64,000 nt of DNA from Galerina marginata (lineage: Eukaryota; Basidiomycota; Agaricomycetes; Agaricales; Galerinaceae). Below the pieces are notes generated by a model, which was not told where the DNA came from, did no database searches, and saw only the letters and a list, made by a program, of their open reading frames with translations. A program made the translations under genes and the position numbers. This document shows, in pieces, positions 10,787 to 21,368 of the stretch (position 1 is the first letter of the stretch; the number at the start of each line of letters is the position of its first letter). Location: contig JAECYW010000005.1 of the NCBI GenBank assembly GCA_023014335.1, positions 1,674,001 to 1,738,000 of the forward strand. The letters run 5' to 3'.

Positions 10787-10890
10787 CGAGCTTTTTAGGG
10801 GTTATGTTTCTAGAAACGTGACCGCCGAAGTCAGGAAATTTGAACGCGATCCCGTCCGTCATCCTCAACGCTCTCGGACCTTTGAACAAA

Positions 10891-11425
10891 ATGATCCAAC
10901 GACTCTCTAGAGCAGGGCTCACTCTCACCAGACGGACAATCTACCCCCGGCGGCATATCTCCTCAACCCCGCGTATATCTGCGGATCCTTGGCCTCTTCC
11001 ACATACACCAGAACACTTGGCTTCAACGAATACTCCCTCAGATGTCGCTCCTCCGACACCTCTACCTAGACCGAATGAAACAGTGGATACACTCAGAGCA
11101 CGGCTAGTTTACCAGTCGCGGAAGCGTGGAACATTGGAGAGCGATCTTCTGTTGAGCACCTTCGCTAGGGATAACTTGAGCACGATGAGTGAAGCAGAGA
11201 TGATGGAATACGACAAGGTGCGACTCATTTTCTGACCATTTAACTTTTTCCATTCTCCATGCTAAGGATGTGTAGATGCTTGACGAGCCAGATTGGGACA
11301 TATACTATTGGGCAACTGGCAAAAGAACACCTCCAGAGCGCTGGGCGAATTCATCCTTACTCGAAAAGCTCAGGGTTCATGCACGAAACGAAGGAAAGGT
11401 GGTTCGCAAGATGCCCCCGTTGTAA
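10891..11425 (+). CDS. SDHAF2: Succinate dehydrogenase assembly factor 2 (mitochondrial)
   Basis: Promotes covalent flavinylation of the succinate dehydrogenase flavoprotein (yeast Sdh5/Emi5). Two exons, 10891-11217 and 11276-11425, give 158 residues. The N-terminus ([15 protein letters not shown], then PRRHISST) is rich in Arg and lacks acids, a typical mitochondrial presequence. The family core follows: [26 protein letters not shown], then after the intron [20 protein letters not shown]. The frame also extends upstream through a TTG, but ATG 10891 gives the best presequence. Divergent from ERG2. The end lies 163 bp from the stop of the converging sedolisin gene. Confidence 0.95.
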
Positions 11426-11587
11426 CCTACAAGCCTCTAATCGAAATTCAAATTACATATCGTCCACGAGCAAAAGTCTGCAAAGTTTACTCCACTCTGT
11501 CCGGAAACGAAATGGAAAGACCGGGAAATATAAATGCAACGAGCATGACACCTCTGGCCCCATCCCTCTGACCATCCTATAGAAGCG

Positions 11588-14237
11588 TTACGGCAAGGAC
11601 AACCATTTCTCAATAAGCTTGCCAAGGTTAGGCGTGCCGACACCTATATAGCAAGTGACGAATGAGAACAGCAGATCTACTTTCACACTGTCAAGCATAC
11701 CTGTAGCTGGATCCCAACCTGGCGTTCTACAGAGCTGGTTAGATTGCACACAGGCCTAGGAGCAATTTAAACGCTTACGCCTTAAAACCACCGCCACGGT
11801 CTCCCTGTACTGCGAAGGTGACATGAGTCTCAAGGTGCAAATCAGGTTAGTCAAAAGGAGTTCCTTACACCCCTTGCATCCTTGACTAGTGCCGTCAACG
11901 ATGTCGTTAAACGCGGTGGCAAACGTTGTCGAATATATCTACAGTAGGATGGAAACATATTAGACTTGTCATCTGTGGAGCCTCTAATTCAAACGCAATG
12001 CACCGTTGGGTTGATAAAACCTACGAAAACAAAATAGTTTAAGCGCCTAGAAACTGGAACCTGGGCCGAGCTCCGAGCACGTACCGACGGGTTTCTTTCC
12101 AGCAGAGATTCGGGCGTCGTTAACGAGCGTGATTATGGAAGCAACGGTAGGTATAGCACCCGATGTTCCACTGTCTATTGAAATAACTCCATTCTCGATA
12201 TTTAAGAAAGAGTTTCTGTGCGAAAGATCTGCTCAGAAGCCGAGGAAAACGAAGGATAAAAGAATTACGCGTTAGCGCTCAAATCGGGAAACGCCCGCTA
12301 CGAGAATAACGAGGTTAGTCAGTTATTCGACGAATTGGAGCAGGCAAAGCGTACTCCATTCGTATTAAAATGCTTTAGGGTGGCAGGGTCACTCTTGGCC
12401 AAGAACTTGAGATACTTCTCAACCGCCGTCTTCTGGTACGCAGGCTGAGCAAAGTGGTTGCTGAAACCGCCACCCCCGGATTCGAAGAAGCCCATGGTCA
12501 AATCTTGATTCCATACCTCTTCGGGCGAGGTGTCGCTGGCTGATGCGTTGGCTTTAACTTGCGTGCCGCCGACTACAGTGACCCAGGGGCAAGAGGCTGG
12601 CCAAGCAGGGTTGAAGTGGGTACCGTTCAGATTCATCGAGCCTAGCACGAAAAAAGGTAGATGGCGGACTGAGTAACATTTCGGTTCAGTTGAGAGAAAG
12701 TGTACCATTGTCGTCCAAGCAATAACCACTCTGAGCACCCGCAGTGCCCGTATTTCCAGGTGAATAGAGAATAGTGACACCCATCAGCCCAATCTTCCCG
12801 AACTCATTGCACTGGCGTTCTCGGTAAAACTGGGGAAACCGGTATTCATGGTCAGCTTGCGAGTTTGAGACGACATTTGGAGCTTTGACGCTGCCACATG
12901 AGTGATCGTTGAACCCGCCCGGAAAAGGGTTTGGGAGTTGAGGGTCGAATGTAAAGTCGTCGCCTCCATCTGAGGTGCAATATGAGCCGTCGACGGCGTC
13001 TAGCCATTCGTTGAAGCTGATGGTCTGTCCTACACCGAGGATATAGAATCAGTGGTTTATATGAGCTACGAAAAATAAAGGTGGGACCAGTCTGTTGATT
13101 TCCGACTTGCAAGAGTTGAACCTGTTGTGGCTGGACGAGTGTCATTGCATATTGAAGAATCCAGTCGTCTTCACCGACACCAGAGTCTGGACCAACTTCA
13201 ATTGATCCTAGGGGAATAATCAGAGAGTGCTTGTGCGATTACCACAGGTAGATAAACACCTCCGTCAATCGACACTAGCTTGGGAGACGTGCCAACCAGC
13301 GACGGAGAAAAGTTGCGGAAGAAAGAGTCGAGGTCGGATTGTAGGTACGTATTACTGAAATAGCTCACTAAAAGAATATTGAGCAATCGGTATACGAAGC
13401 ACAAAGAAGAAAAGTGAACCTATTCCAAAGGTGTTACGGTCTGTTGCTTTCGGGGTATATGTCATGTTGTACAACGTCCTCAAACAGTTTGGAACGACGG
13501 TGGTGTCGCAACCAGCAAGAGATCCATTTTGAACGTTGGTCGACCGAATTTCGACATCCCGAGATAGGGGGTTGCGCCGAGCTTTCGACGGCTTGGACCC
13601 TGGGCTGTTCGACTTGACCAGCTTCACATTTGGCTGAATCGTCGGAATGACGAAGTCGACGTGTTCTACAACTCCGGCTGGCAAGGAGTATTCGTGACAT
13701 GCTATATCGACCTTCGGATCAGAAAAGGAAATTAGATGAGCAGAAGTAGATGCGCTTACCGACATGGTCTTCGCCCTCATGATCAAAAATATGATATTCC
13801 GTGTTGAGCAACTCCTCTGCTTCAAGGGCTGTAGTGCCTTGGATTTCAATCCATGCCTTGTTATGGCTGAGCTTCAGTCGACTTGCATCGAAGCCGGCGT
13901 GGATCAGCCATGCACGAACGGTTTCGTGAGCATCTGCTGATGGCGCAAATGCGTCGACCACCTTTTCGTGCGACCAGTGCTGCCCGTATGAAGCAGAGGT
14001 GGGGTCAGAGACAGCCATCAGGTGCTCGGGCAGCATGTCTAGGTTCTGCTGCTTGAGCCCGATCCGAAGGGGGATGTTGACATGACCTTCTAGACGGCGC
14101 AAAGATTGAGTGACGGGTTGAAAGTCTCGTTTCTCGTGGACTACGAAGTCTCCGAAACGAGGATTGAGGGGCGAAGCGGCAGTATGGCGTGATAATAGAA
14201 TTAGAGAAGCTGAGAAGAGATGACTTAGATGCTTCAT
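11588..14237 (-). CDS. Secreted sedolisin (S53 tripeptidyl-peptidase type) with altered catalytic site
   Basis: A 652-residue protein from 13 exons: 14237-13760, 13701-13420, 13367-13260, 13207-13088, 13029-12706, 12641-12355, 12297-12269, 12215-12085, 12020-12004, 11938-11869, 11809-11779, 11726-11701 and 11643-11588. All junctions are GT-AG and keep frame. A signal peptide (SASLILLSRHTAAS) is followed by the S53 pro-domain (SYGQHWSHEKV, HVACHEYSLPAGV) and the peptidase domain. The catalytic Ser is present in SGTSGAIP, and the calcium-site segments AFNDIVDG and GWDPATG are kept. The Glu/Asp pair, normally ExxxD (as in EASLD), reads GEDDWILQY: Glu is kept but the Asp position is Ile. The oxyanion Asp of SSGDxG is Asn in SPGNTG. 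Family knowledge says both Asp residues are needed, so loss of activity is inferred although the frame is intact. Confidence 0.92.
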
Positions 14238-14292
14238 GAGAGCGGTCTGGCTTGATTCAGGGGAATGAGGTATTTCAATAAGAATAGTGGCT

Positions 14293-14299
14293 CTTTATA
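14293..14299 (-). promoter_or_regulatory. TATA box of the sedolisin gene
   Basis: TATAAAG on the minus strand, about 56 bp upstream of the sedolisin ATG (14237), the expected spacing for a short 5' leader. Presence of a promoter element supports the gene being transcribed. Confidence 0.6.
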
Positions 14300-14843
14300 C
14301 CTGCCCAACGAAGAAGCTGTCATCGTCCAGTTCGGTGGCCATGAACATCGAAAACGATGGTACAACCAACGTTCGAAAATAACGCATTCGTGACAGGTAC
14401 GACGGCTCTGCTGCGGAAGCAAGGGAGGAAAGACGTCGAGAGTCCGTGATTGGCGTTGATGCCTTAGCGCAGCAGATGCCTACCAGGCGCAGTAGGACCT
14501 AATGAGAAAGTTTGTGCGAGGTCTGTGAGCTGACCAGCCCGTGATAGATGGATTTAAGTAAGAGTGGGCATGCTCGGATGACCGAGAGATGAAATTCTTC
14601 ATGAAAGGTTTTGATGGAAGGTCCGCGAGAAAGACGGAGCCCGAGCATGCTCCCATCCCGCCGAAGTGTCAACTTCGCATACCTGTGTATCAGCCCAGTA
14701 AAAAGAGATGGGAAATGCAAAAGGAAATCCTTCAACGAACGAAAGCACTCGTCCTGTGCTCGCAACATAGATTATGCATTAGATGTAGAATACAGACGAT
14801 AAATAGGCAAAAACATGCAACAACACCTTGGCCGAGCTAAGGA
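14300..14843. other. Spacer between sedolisin and glycosyltransferase
   Basis: About 540 bp holding the distal promoter of the sedolisin gene and the 3' flank of the glycosyltransferase. No supported gene is visible; the open frames are short and unlike known proteins. Confidence 0.5.
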
Positions 14844-16275
14844 TCACAACTCCTGCCTCGACCTCAGCTTTTCATCATATCTCCGCAGCAGTAGCCTTTC
14901 CACCCACCCATTCGACGGGTAAGGTTTCTCCCATTGGTTATGCAAGTGTACACCGAAGACTTTTTGCAGGGTTTTGTCCAGTCCACCGCCTTCTTCGAGG
15001 CCAAGTCCCATCGTCCACTTGCCCAACTTGTTGTCCGGTTGGAAGGGATCTGGTAGTCTGTTATCGAGTCTACATGAACGGCCGTCACTAAAGCAGAAGG
15101 GCAGAATTTTGAAAGGGGGGATTGAAGCAGCTAAGAGTCGACGCCAGAGTTTGAGGTACAGGAGAGCACCCCAATCTGTCGAACCGGACCGCGGCGGTGG
15201 AGATGCGACCATGACGTGAAATGCCTCGCAGAGGTAGGGCGAGTGCTTTCGGAATCGCATTAGAGCGCCGTTTAGTGGCCTGTAGATTTTGTCTACCAAG
15301 CTATCCATCAGCGGGTGAAGAAAAAGACTGCAAAGAGAAGAGCGTACCATAACAATCCCATTGTGTTACAAACTCGTGCTCCAGGAGAGGTTCCAGGTCT
15401 CGGGTCATCAACGAGTCCATGTCCACCCAAACACCTCCGTAATTCCACAAGAGGAGGAGCCTTATGAGATCTCCGTCCACCCATGCCTTTGCATCCTTTC
15501 TTGTCAATAAATCGGTACCTTCCAGTTCTGTTCCCTTGGCAAGTGTTGGTATATCCACGATTTTCAATGCAAATGAATCAGGGTATCGATTGAGATACGT
15601 TTGCAATATCAAATTTGGGCCAAGTTCGCCATTTGACCAGAGGATCAAACGGGAGGATGCTACGTCTTGGGTTGCAAAGAAAGATTTAAGCATCCATTCT
15701 TGCCGAGGTCCAAATGGGGCCAGGTCATTCCTCCAGTACGTGTGGAATTGTACTCGGTCATCGGGAGGGATTCTTGAACTGTGGTGCCGTCGGGATTCAT
15801 GCTTTATTGACCCAGCAAAGTTGTAGCAGTCAAGACCCATCCTCATCTGCATTCCCGCCTGAACCTCTGTCTTTTTGGGACCGTACACGTGTTGCGAGAC
15901 ATTATAATTGGGGCTGACACGATCCTGGTCGAAGCAACCTGACAGCGGTATTACTGGGTCGATTTCTTTGTGGACCCATGTCCGGTCGTAAAATGCCAAC
16001 TCTATATGTGGCTCGTAAAAGTAGAAACCCAAGAAAAAGAGCAAAACAGTGGTCGGTAGAGCGTATTTCAAGAATGTAATAATGGTTCTTGGTTTAATTA
16101 GGTATCGTTTGCTGGTCGTCGATCCATTACGGGACCTGTGGCAAGTTGGCGAAGGTTTTGGAAATGAAGTTGGAAAGGTTGGCGAAGAAGGGGCAGATAA
16201 CAATGAGCGCTGGCGGGGCGAGGATGCAGAAGACGCGTACATTGGAAGTCGTTCATAGTCTCCCCCTCTCGACAT
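14844..16275 (-). CDS. Type II membrane glycosyltransferase with DXD motif (Gly_transf_sug type)
   Basis: A 458-residue protein from two exons, 16275-15348 and 15292-14844. The N-terminal cytosolic stretch is Ser/Pro-rich and is followed by one membrane anchor around residues 75-95 (FLKYALPTTVLLFFLGFYF), giving Golgi type II topology. The catalytic part shows IPPDDRVQFHTYWR, the substrate-side RLILWSNGELG, KIVDIPTLAKGTEL, DLIRLLLLWNYGGVWVDMDSL with the metal-binding DMD, then after the intron NGALMRFRKHSPYL and a C-terminal VHLHNQWEKP. This organisation matches capsule-associated-like and alpha-1,4-GlcNAc/mannosyl-type transferases with the sugar-binding DXD region. Donor and acceptor are unknown. 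ATG 16275 is preferred; the frame continues upstream only from a TTG. Confidence 0.87.
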
Positions 16276-16636
16276 TACGACGAGTATCGGGGTTCTCGTC
16301 AAACTTCAAGTTGCAAATAAACTTGTGGAATATTAGTGAGATCCTATCACGTTGGGGCTCTAAATCCAATATTCAATTAGAATTCAACAACAAGTAGCGT
16401 GCATAGATATCAATTTGTCCTACCTATTTGTCGCCAGAGTCGAACGGTGAACTCGTAGCTTCTACAAGCTGCTTGTGAATTGAGAAGAAGCGGCCGTCAT
16501 GAGCGCAGCTTGCACTCTCAGTTCAAAACTCGGACAAATAACGCGTCGAAAACTCGAGACCAACACATGTCGACGGCATTCTTAAATTCTTATATCTTGG
16601 ACATCGCGCTGCTGCTCTGACCATAATATTTCACTT
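16276..16636. other. Divergent promoter between glycosyltransferase and F-box gene
   Basis: A 361-bp gap between divergent start codons. No gene is visible; it presumably serves both genes as promoter. Confidence 0.5.
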
Positions 16637-18334
16637 ATGGCAACTCTCGCCGATCTTCCGACTGAACTCCTGCTGCTCATCTTCCAGCGGATAACGACGG
16701 ATGCCATTCTTAACATAGGGAAGTTATGCCGACGACTCAACACCGTAGCCATCCCTATTTTCCTGGACAGATTGGGACTTTCAGATCCCAAAACCAGTTC
16801 TATTTTAACACCACCTTACCAAGGGTGTGGAGATGCCCTCACTGGACTAACACTTCACTTTTCCATGACGAAAATCAAGCAATTAGTTTGCATACTAGGA
16901 AATAATCCGTTGCGCACCGAAATCGATGCAGGCGCTTCTGTTACACGGAGCATTCTTCGCATCCACCAACTTCTGAATAGGCTTTCTTCTATTGATTCCT
17001 TGTCGCTCTTTCTCCGGATCGTCGGGCAAAAGTGGACTCTTCGTTCCCAGTTCGTGCAGGAATTTGTTATCGCGTTATTATCACTTCTTCGTACAGCCGT
17101 ATTGAAGTCATGCAAATCTTTCCAAATAATTTACCCGCATCCAATGGTTATAGACATGGATTACAACTTCCAGACTTTCGACCAATCAACACCATCGATG
17201 CTGCGGAACATCGTCCATTTATTAGCCCGTTATCTACCCTGGAAAAAGATGAAAAATCGCAGAACCGGAGGTTACGGATGGCGATATCAGCAGGTATCTC
17301 GAGATCAACCCACTCAAGCACTCACAATGCCTCTTGTTGGATTTCAAAACGAGTTGACCGATCTGGAACTTAGCTCGGACTTCCTCGTCATCCCTCCATT
17401 CTCCGTGTGGACCTTCGACATCATGAAGTTTTCGCGTATCACCTCTTTCTCCTTGTCATTGTCGCACAACGTGACTCGAGAAGAATTTCATTCCTTCATA
17501 TTCCCAAATATCGCCACAAAGCTACCCCAGTTGCGAGAAATCAGGGTGGCCTTTCACAGGGAAGACTTCCTGGCTACGGTGGTCGAAAATATGCCTTGCT
17601 TTCAATACCTACAGAAGGTTACGATTGGGCTCCCTTCTTACGGCAACCTACCCCCAATTTCTACCAAAATGACCCAACTCCAAAATCTTGTAACTTTCAC
17701 TGGTTCCTTGAAGCAAGCGACATATTTTTTTCAATCCATAAGCTGCCCCGATCTTAAATTCATTAATATCATCATCGATTCCTACTTTCAGGCCACTTAC
17801 GACCACAAGGCAACTGTGAATCTATTTTCCAGTCTCAGCAAGCGGTTATCCAACCTAGGGATAAAGCCTTGCGTTAGAGTTTGTCTTTCAGCTAACATGG
17901 ACCCTCCATCACCCTCGCTGACTTCAAGAACTTTGGGTGAAGATCCTGAAGGCACTGAACACTTATCCATCGTTTCTGGGTTGACTCTTGAACTACCGAT
18001 ATTCTTCCGCAATGAACTTGAAGTGGAACATCAAGCCGAGCACGCCCTTGCATGGTTGGCCGTATTTCACAGACTTGAGAAACTTACCTTGACAACACGA
18101 AGGGTCATCATCGACACTCCAGCTCGCGAAACAAGAGATTCCACCCTGTACAGGATGATCACTGCTGAATACCCCAACCTTACTTCCTTTAATGTCGTCG
18201 ACCTTCTCTTTGATGAATATCACTATCATTGGTCGAACTCTCGCGATGAGCTGACTAGAGGAATTGATGGAGTACCAACCATGGCAATTCTACGAAGCAA
18301 ATCAACAGCCCCATGCATCTGTTCTCACTTTTGA
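16637..18334 (+). CDS. F-box protein
   Basis: A single-exon protein of 565 residues. The first 40 residues form an F-box: LADLPTELLLLIFQRITTD, then NIGKLCRRLNTVAIPIFLDR, the pattern found in fungal F-box proteins that bind Skp1 in SCF ubiquitin ligases. The remainder contains irregular Leu-rich segments (for example LTDLELSSDFLVIP, FSRITSFSLSLSHN, LPQLREIRVAF) that suggest a degenerate LRR-like substrate-binding part. Such proteins form large, fast-evolving families in Agaricomycetes and their substrates are unknown. The absence of introns contrasts with the neighbours. ATG 16637 starts 8 residues before the F-box core. Confidence 0.88.
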   Translation: MATLADLPTELLLLIFQRITTDAILNIGKLCRRLNTVAIPIFLDRLGLSDPKTSSILTPPYQGCGDALTGLTLHFSMTKIKQLVCILGNNPLRTEIDAGASVTRSILRIHQLLNRLSSIDSLSLFLRIVGQKWTLRSQFVQEFVIALLSLLRTAVLKSCKSFQIIYPHPMVIDMDYNFQTFDQSTPSMLRNIVHLLARYLPWKKMKNRRTGGYGWRYQQVSRDQPTQALTMPLVGFQNELTDLELSSDFLVIPPFSVWTFDIMKFSRITSFSLSLSHNVTREEFHSFIFPNIATKLPQLREIRVAFHREDFLATVVENMPCFQYLQKVTIGLPSYGNLPPISTKMTQLQNLVTFTGSLKQATYFFQSISCPDLKFINIIIDSYFQATYDHKATVNLFSSLSKRLSNLGIKPCVRVCLSANMDPPSPSLTSRTLGEDPEGTEHLSIVSGLTLELPIFFRNELEVEHQAEHALAWLAVFHRLEKLTLTTRRVIIDTPARETRDSTLYRMITAEYPNLTSFNVVDLLFDEYHYHWSNSRDELTRGIDGVPTMAILRSKSTAPCICSHF

Positions 18335-19658
18335 AGCTTGTTTGACAACAGTCAACCTTTATCTGTGACCTTTGCATATAACTTATGACTGGATTTTAGA
18401 CTCGCAGATCCACAGAGGTGTCAGTCTGCCACTGTCAGAACATATCGACCAATGCTTCCTCATATGTCGAACTTCGCTGATGATGCAGGATCACATTTGG
18501 AAACGAAGATGACAACCGGAGGGCAAGGTGGTCCCGATTCAGAAGGCAAACTGCGAAGAGCGACATACATAGAATTCCGTTCTTTGCTCTCCAACTCAAA
18601 GACATGTCATGAAGAGCTCGTGTGCCCGCTTAATTATATAGGTCGTGGTACGTCGCACACTTTGTAACGCTATCTCCTTATACGAGTCTGACGATTTTTA
18701 AGATGTCAGCGGTTTCTGTTGCTGTGGCGGCGCTTCCCGCGCCTTTTCTTGGACACTTGCAAGCCTACCCTCTTCCGTTTTTCAGTTCATGTCAATCCAG
18801 CACCGACGAACGTCTTGCAAACGTGGTCGAAAGCGAGGCCAATATTCAAAGAAAGCTTAAATTCTGACTTGCCGACATTATTGACGAGGTCAATGATTGC
18901 AGATCGCCGACATAGCAACAGGAAGGAAGGAGTCAACTGACCCTCACCCGACTTTCCTCTCAACAGATTTCAGGAAATTTCTCGCGATCAATATTCTTGA
19001 CTAATCAGGTCTCGATTTTCCCAGCCTGTGTATGATGTGCACATCTTGGGTTCATCTCACATGATAATGTTCCCTGCCCTTCGCGACTAGTAGTAGTACT
19101 ACGTGTCCAGAGCGCCATCTAGCGTACTATTCGTTCCTTGAAGACAAAAATCCTAGAGCTCCAAGGATCCCAGGATCCTGTGGTACTGTCGAAATGTTGT
19201 TTTCCAACCGATTTCCTTACTTCGACCCGCACGTTCTCAGGCCCAAGGGCCAGCCTGAGATACGTTCGATGATTTCCAGTGCTCGGAACACCAGAAGGCT
19301 TCAATAGCGAACGCAACCGATCCCTACCAACGTAGTCAGGTCCACTTCAAATTCATTAATCCCCATTGCGTAGGAGGCGTTCGGCTTCGGAAGGTACGGT
19401 AGGGTCAGCTAACTACTGCATGGGCTTGTGCAAGGGCAACATCAGTATGCCAACCGCCTGCCCGATCCGTCCGAAATACGGCACGCTGGGGTAGATATAA
19501 CCTCGTCGGTGACTTTGGTAACACCTCCCGCTCGTCGTTCGTTGTTTTTACCTGGCTAATATTTTCGTTCTTCTCAAACTTGGTGTCCAGCACAAGGACC
19601 CTATTCCCCTCTCTTTCCGCACTCTCTTTGTACACAACTTTCATTCGCGGAGTTAAAG
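18335..19658. other. Gene-free stretch upstream of the seven-helix gene
   Basis: About 1.3 kb without a convincing gene. A 54-codon ATG-initiated frame at 18703-18867 (starting MSAVSVAVAALPAPF, hydrophobic at its N-terminus) could be a small secreted peptide but has no other support. A minus-strand 99-codon frame at 19405-19704 overlaps the 5' flank of the next gene and looks accidental. Confidence 0.45.
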
Positions 19659-21160
19659 ATGTCGCTAGGTCCTCATTTCGCTGGGTATGACGAATTTCTT
19701 TCACTTTTTTTGTAACAGCTCATATAATTTGGTTTGGTAGCGCCCATCTGTCGATATCCTGGCTCAATGCTCTTCTCTATATGTTAGAGATCAGTCTCGC
19801 TCTCTACTATTTCTCTCATTTCAAAACCGAACGCACCCTACAATTCTTGCTATATGGTCTGCTCCTAGCAGATACCATCTGTACCGTCACTGTTCTGGCA
19901 TCGACATGGCTGGTGCGGAATCTTCCCTTCTCTGATGAAGCTCATTTTTGACTGACCTCTGAATATACATAGCTTTTGATAAACTCATTTCAGAGTATGT
20001 CTGTCGTCATTCTACTTGTTTGTCGATCCTGATATATGTATATCTAAGGCTATTCATTTAGCGAATCGCACTGGACAGTACCGTTATCTACGCTCATGCT
20101 GACGGTTGTCGCTATAGGTGAAGAGTTGTTCTTGATCAATCGATGTCGAAGGCTGTGAGTTGCGAAATCCGAGGTTCAAAAACGTTCAAGATGCTAACGT
20201 CAACCATCAGGTTCCAGTCAAATTTTATTTTGGCAATGTTATTCTCTTTGGTCATTGCACACGTAAGCCCTTCGTCCTAACACGAGGAAAGAAGAAAAGT
20301 TGACACCTATGCAGGGCATTCTTGAACTGTATTCAGGCTGCTACGTTGCGGCCTTTCCATCCACGGACCCGAATGCAAGAAGATATGGCAATAAAGCTGC
20401 AGCGTAAGTTCTTCTCCCTTCTCATGACTTCTTCATAACCATACCTCCCCATTAGTATAGCAGCTTCTATTGCGTCTACTGTAGACCTTTTTGTTCCCTT
20501 GGCCCTGATATGGCAAATTTATCAAGTAACTCCACCGCAATTTTCGAAGCAAAGGTTGTGTCAATCTATCCTTCGGCTGACTGTGTTCTAAACGCGATGT
20601 AGATCATGGAGAGATACTATTGTCAATGTTATTTCCTCCGGTGGTTGTGGTGGGGTCATGAGCATCGTCCTATTGGTATTGTTTTGGGTCAGACCAGACG
20701 GTTAGTTTGTTCCTTATTTTTCCAGCAACACCCTATTGACCCTGCATCGTAACAGTATACTATGTTCTGGTCAACTCCATGGGACGAGTTTATACGATTA
20801 CAATCTTCGTCAATCTGCTTGTGAGCAGAAGGGGAAGTTCGCCGTACGATATGCCCGACGGCACCAAACGCAGGAAATTGTCGTTGTCCGCCAACATGAA
20901 ATTAATTAATTTTGGTGAGCATTAATACCCCGTCTGTATAAACAAACTCATGTTTCCGGTTAGCGAAACCAGTGGGAGACCGAAGCGCTACACCCATCAG
21001 TATTATAGACAAACAGCTACCCCCAACCCCGAACGAGGTATGACACAGTGAAGCTATTAAATTCTAGGACCGTTTTGACGTGCCACAGTCCGAACCATCG
21101 CCATCACTGGCGCCCCATGTAACACCTTCCACAAATCAGGAAAATAGAGCACAGCCTTGA
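19659..21160 (+). CDS. Seven-helix membrane protein of the basidiomycete DUF6534-like type
   Basis: A 329-residue integral membrane protein from 11 exons: 19659-19684, 19741-19912, 19973-19994, 20049-20154, 20211-20262, 20315-20403, 20456-20554, 20603-20700, 20756-20914, 20964-21037 and 21068-21160. All junctions are GT-AG and the exon sum divides by three. Hydrophobic helices are visible around SWLNALLYMLEISLALYYF, FLLYGLLLADTICTVTVLA, VPLSTLMLTVVAIGEELFLI, FILAMLFSLVIAHGILEL, STVDLFVPLALIWQIY, GVMSIVLLVLFWV and VYTITIFVNLL. The tail after RRGSSPYD is polar, Ser/Pro-rich and presumably cytosolic. This topology and the LFLINRCRRL segment resemble DUF6534 proteins, abundant in mushrooms and of unknown function. 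Exon 3, only 22 nt, is the least certain junction. Confidence 0.75.
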
Positions 21161-21368
21161 AAGGACCATCCCCGATACATCACAAGTCAACGAACATTTA
21201 ACGCATTGAAATATCAGACTACTGTATTTTTTTTGTATTGTATATAAACGAGAACGAGGACGATACCAAGAGTTAGAAGAGAAAAAATCAATAAACAAAA
21301 TAGAAGGATAACACAACGAAGTAGCCGCAAACTACTCCTTTTTCATATTCCTTTTTCACATTCAAGAC

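Noticed and set aside
10840..11235. Longer SDHAF2 N-terminus from 10840
   Set aside because: That position is TTG. ATG 10891 gives a clean mitochondrial presequence.
11869..11950. Apparent frameshift in the sedolisin near the GCKG segment
   Set aside because: Using the stronger GTAAGG donor at 11868 instead of the overlapping GTGTAA site keeps the frame through the next exon.
15301..15350. Apparent frameshift in the glycosyltransferase between its two halves
   Set aside because: A 55-nt GT-AG intron (15347-15293) restores QWDCYDKIYRP in frame, so the gene is intact.
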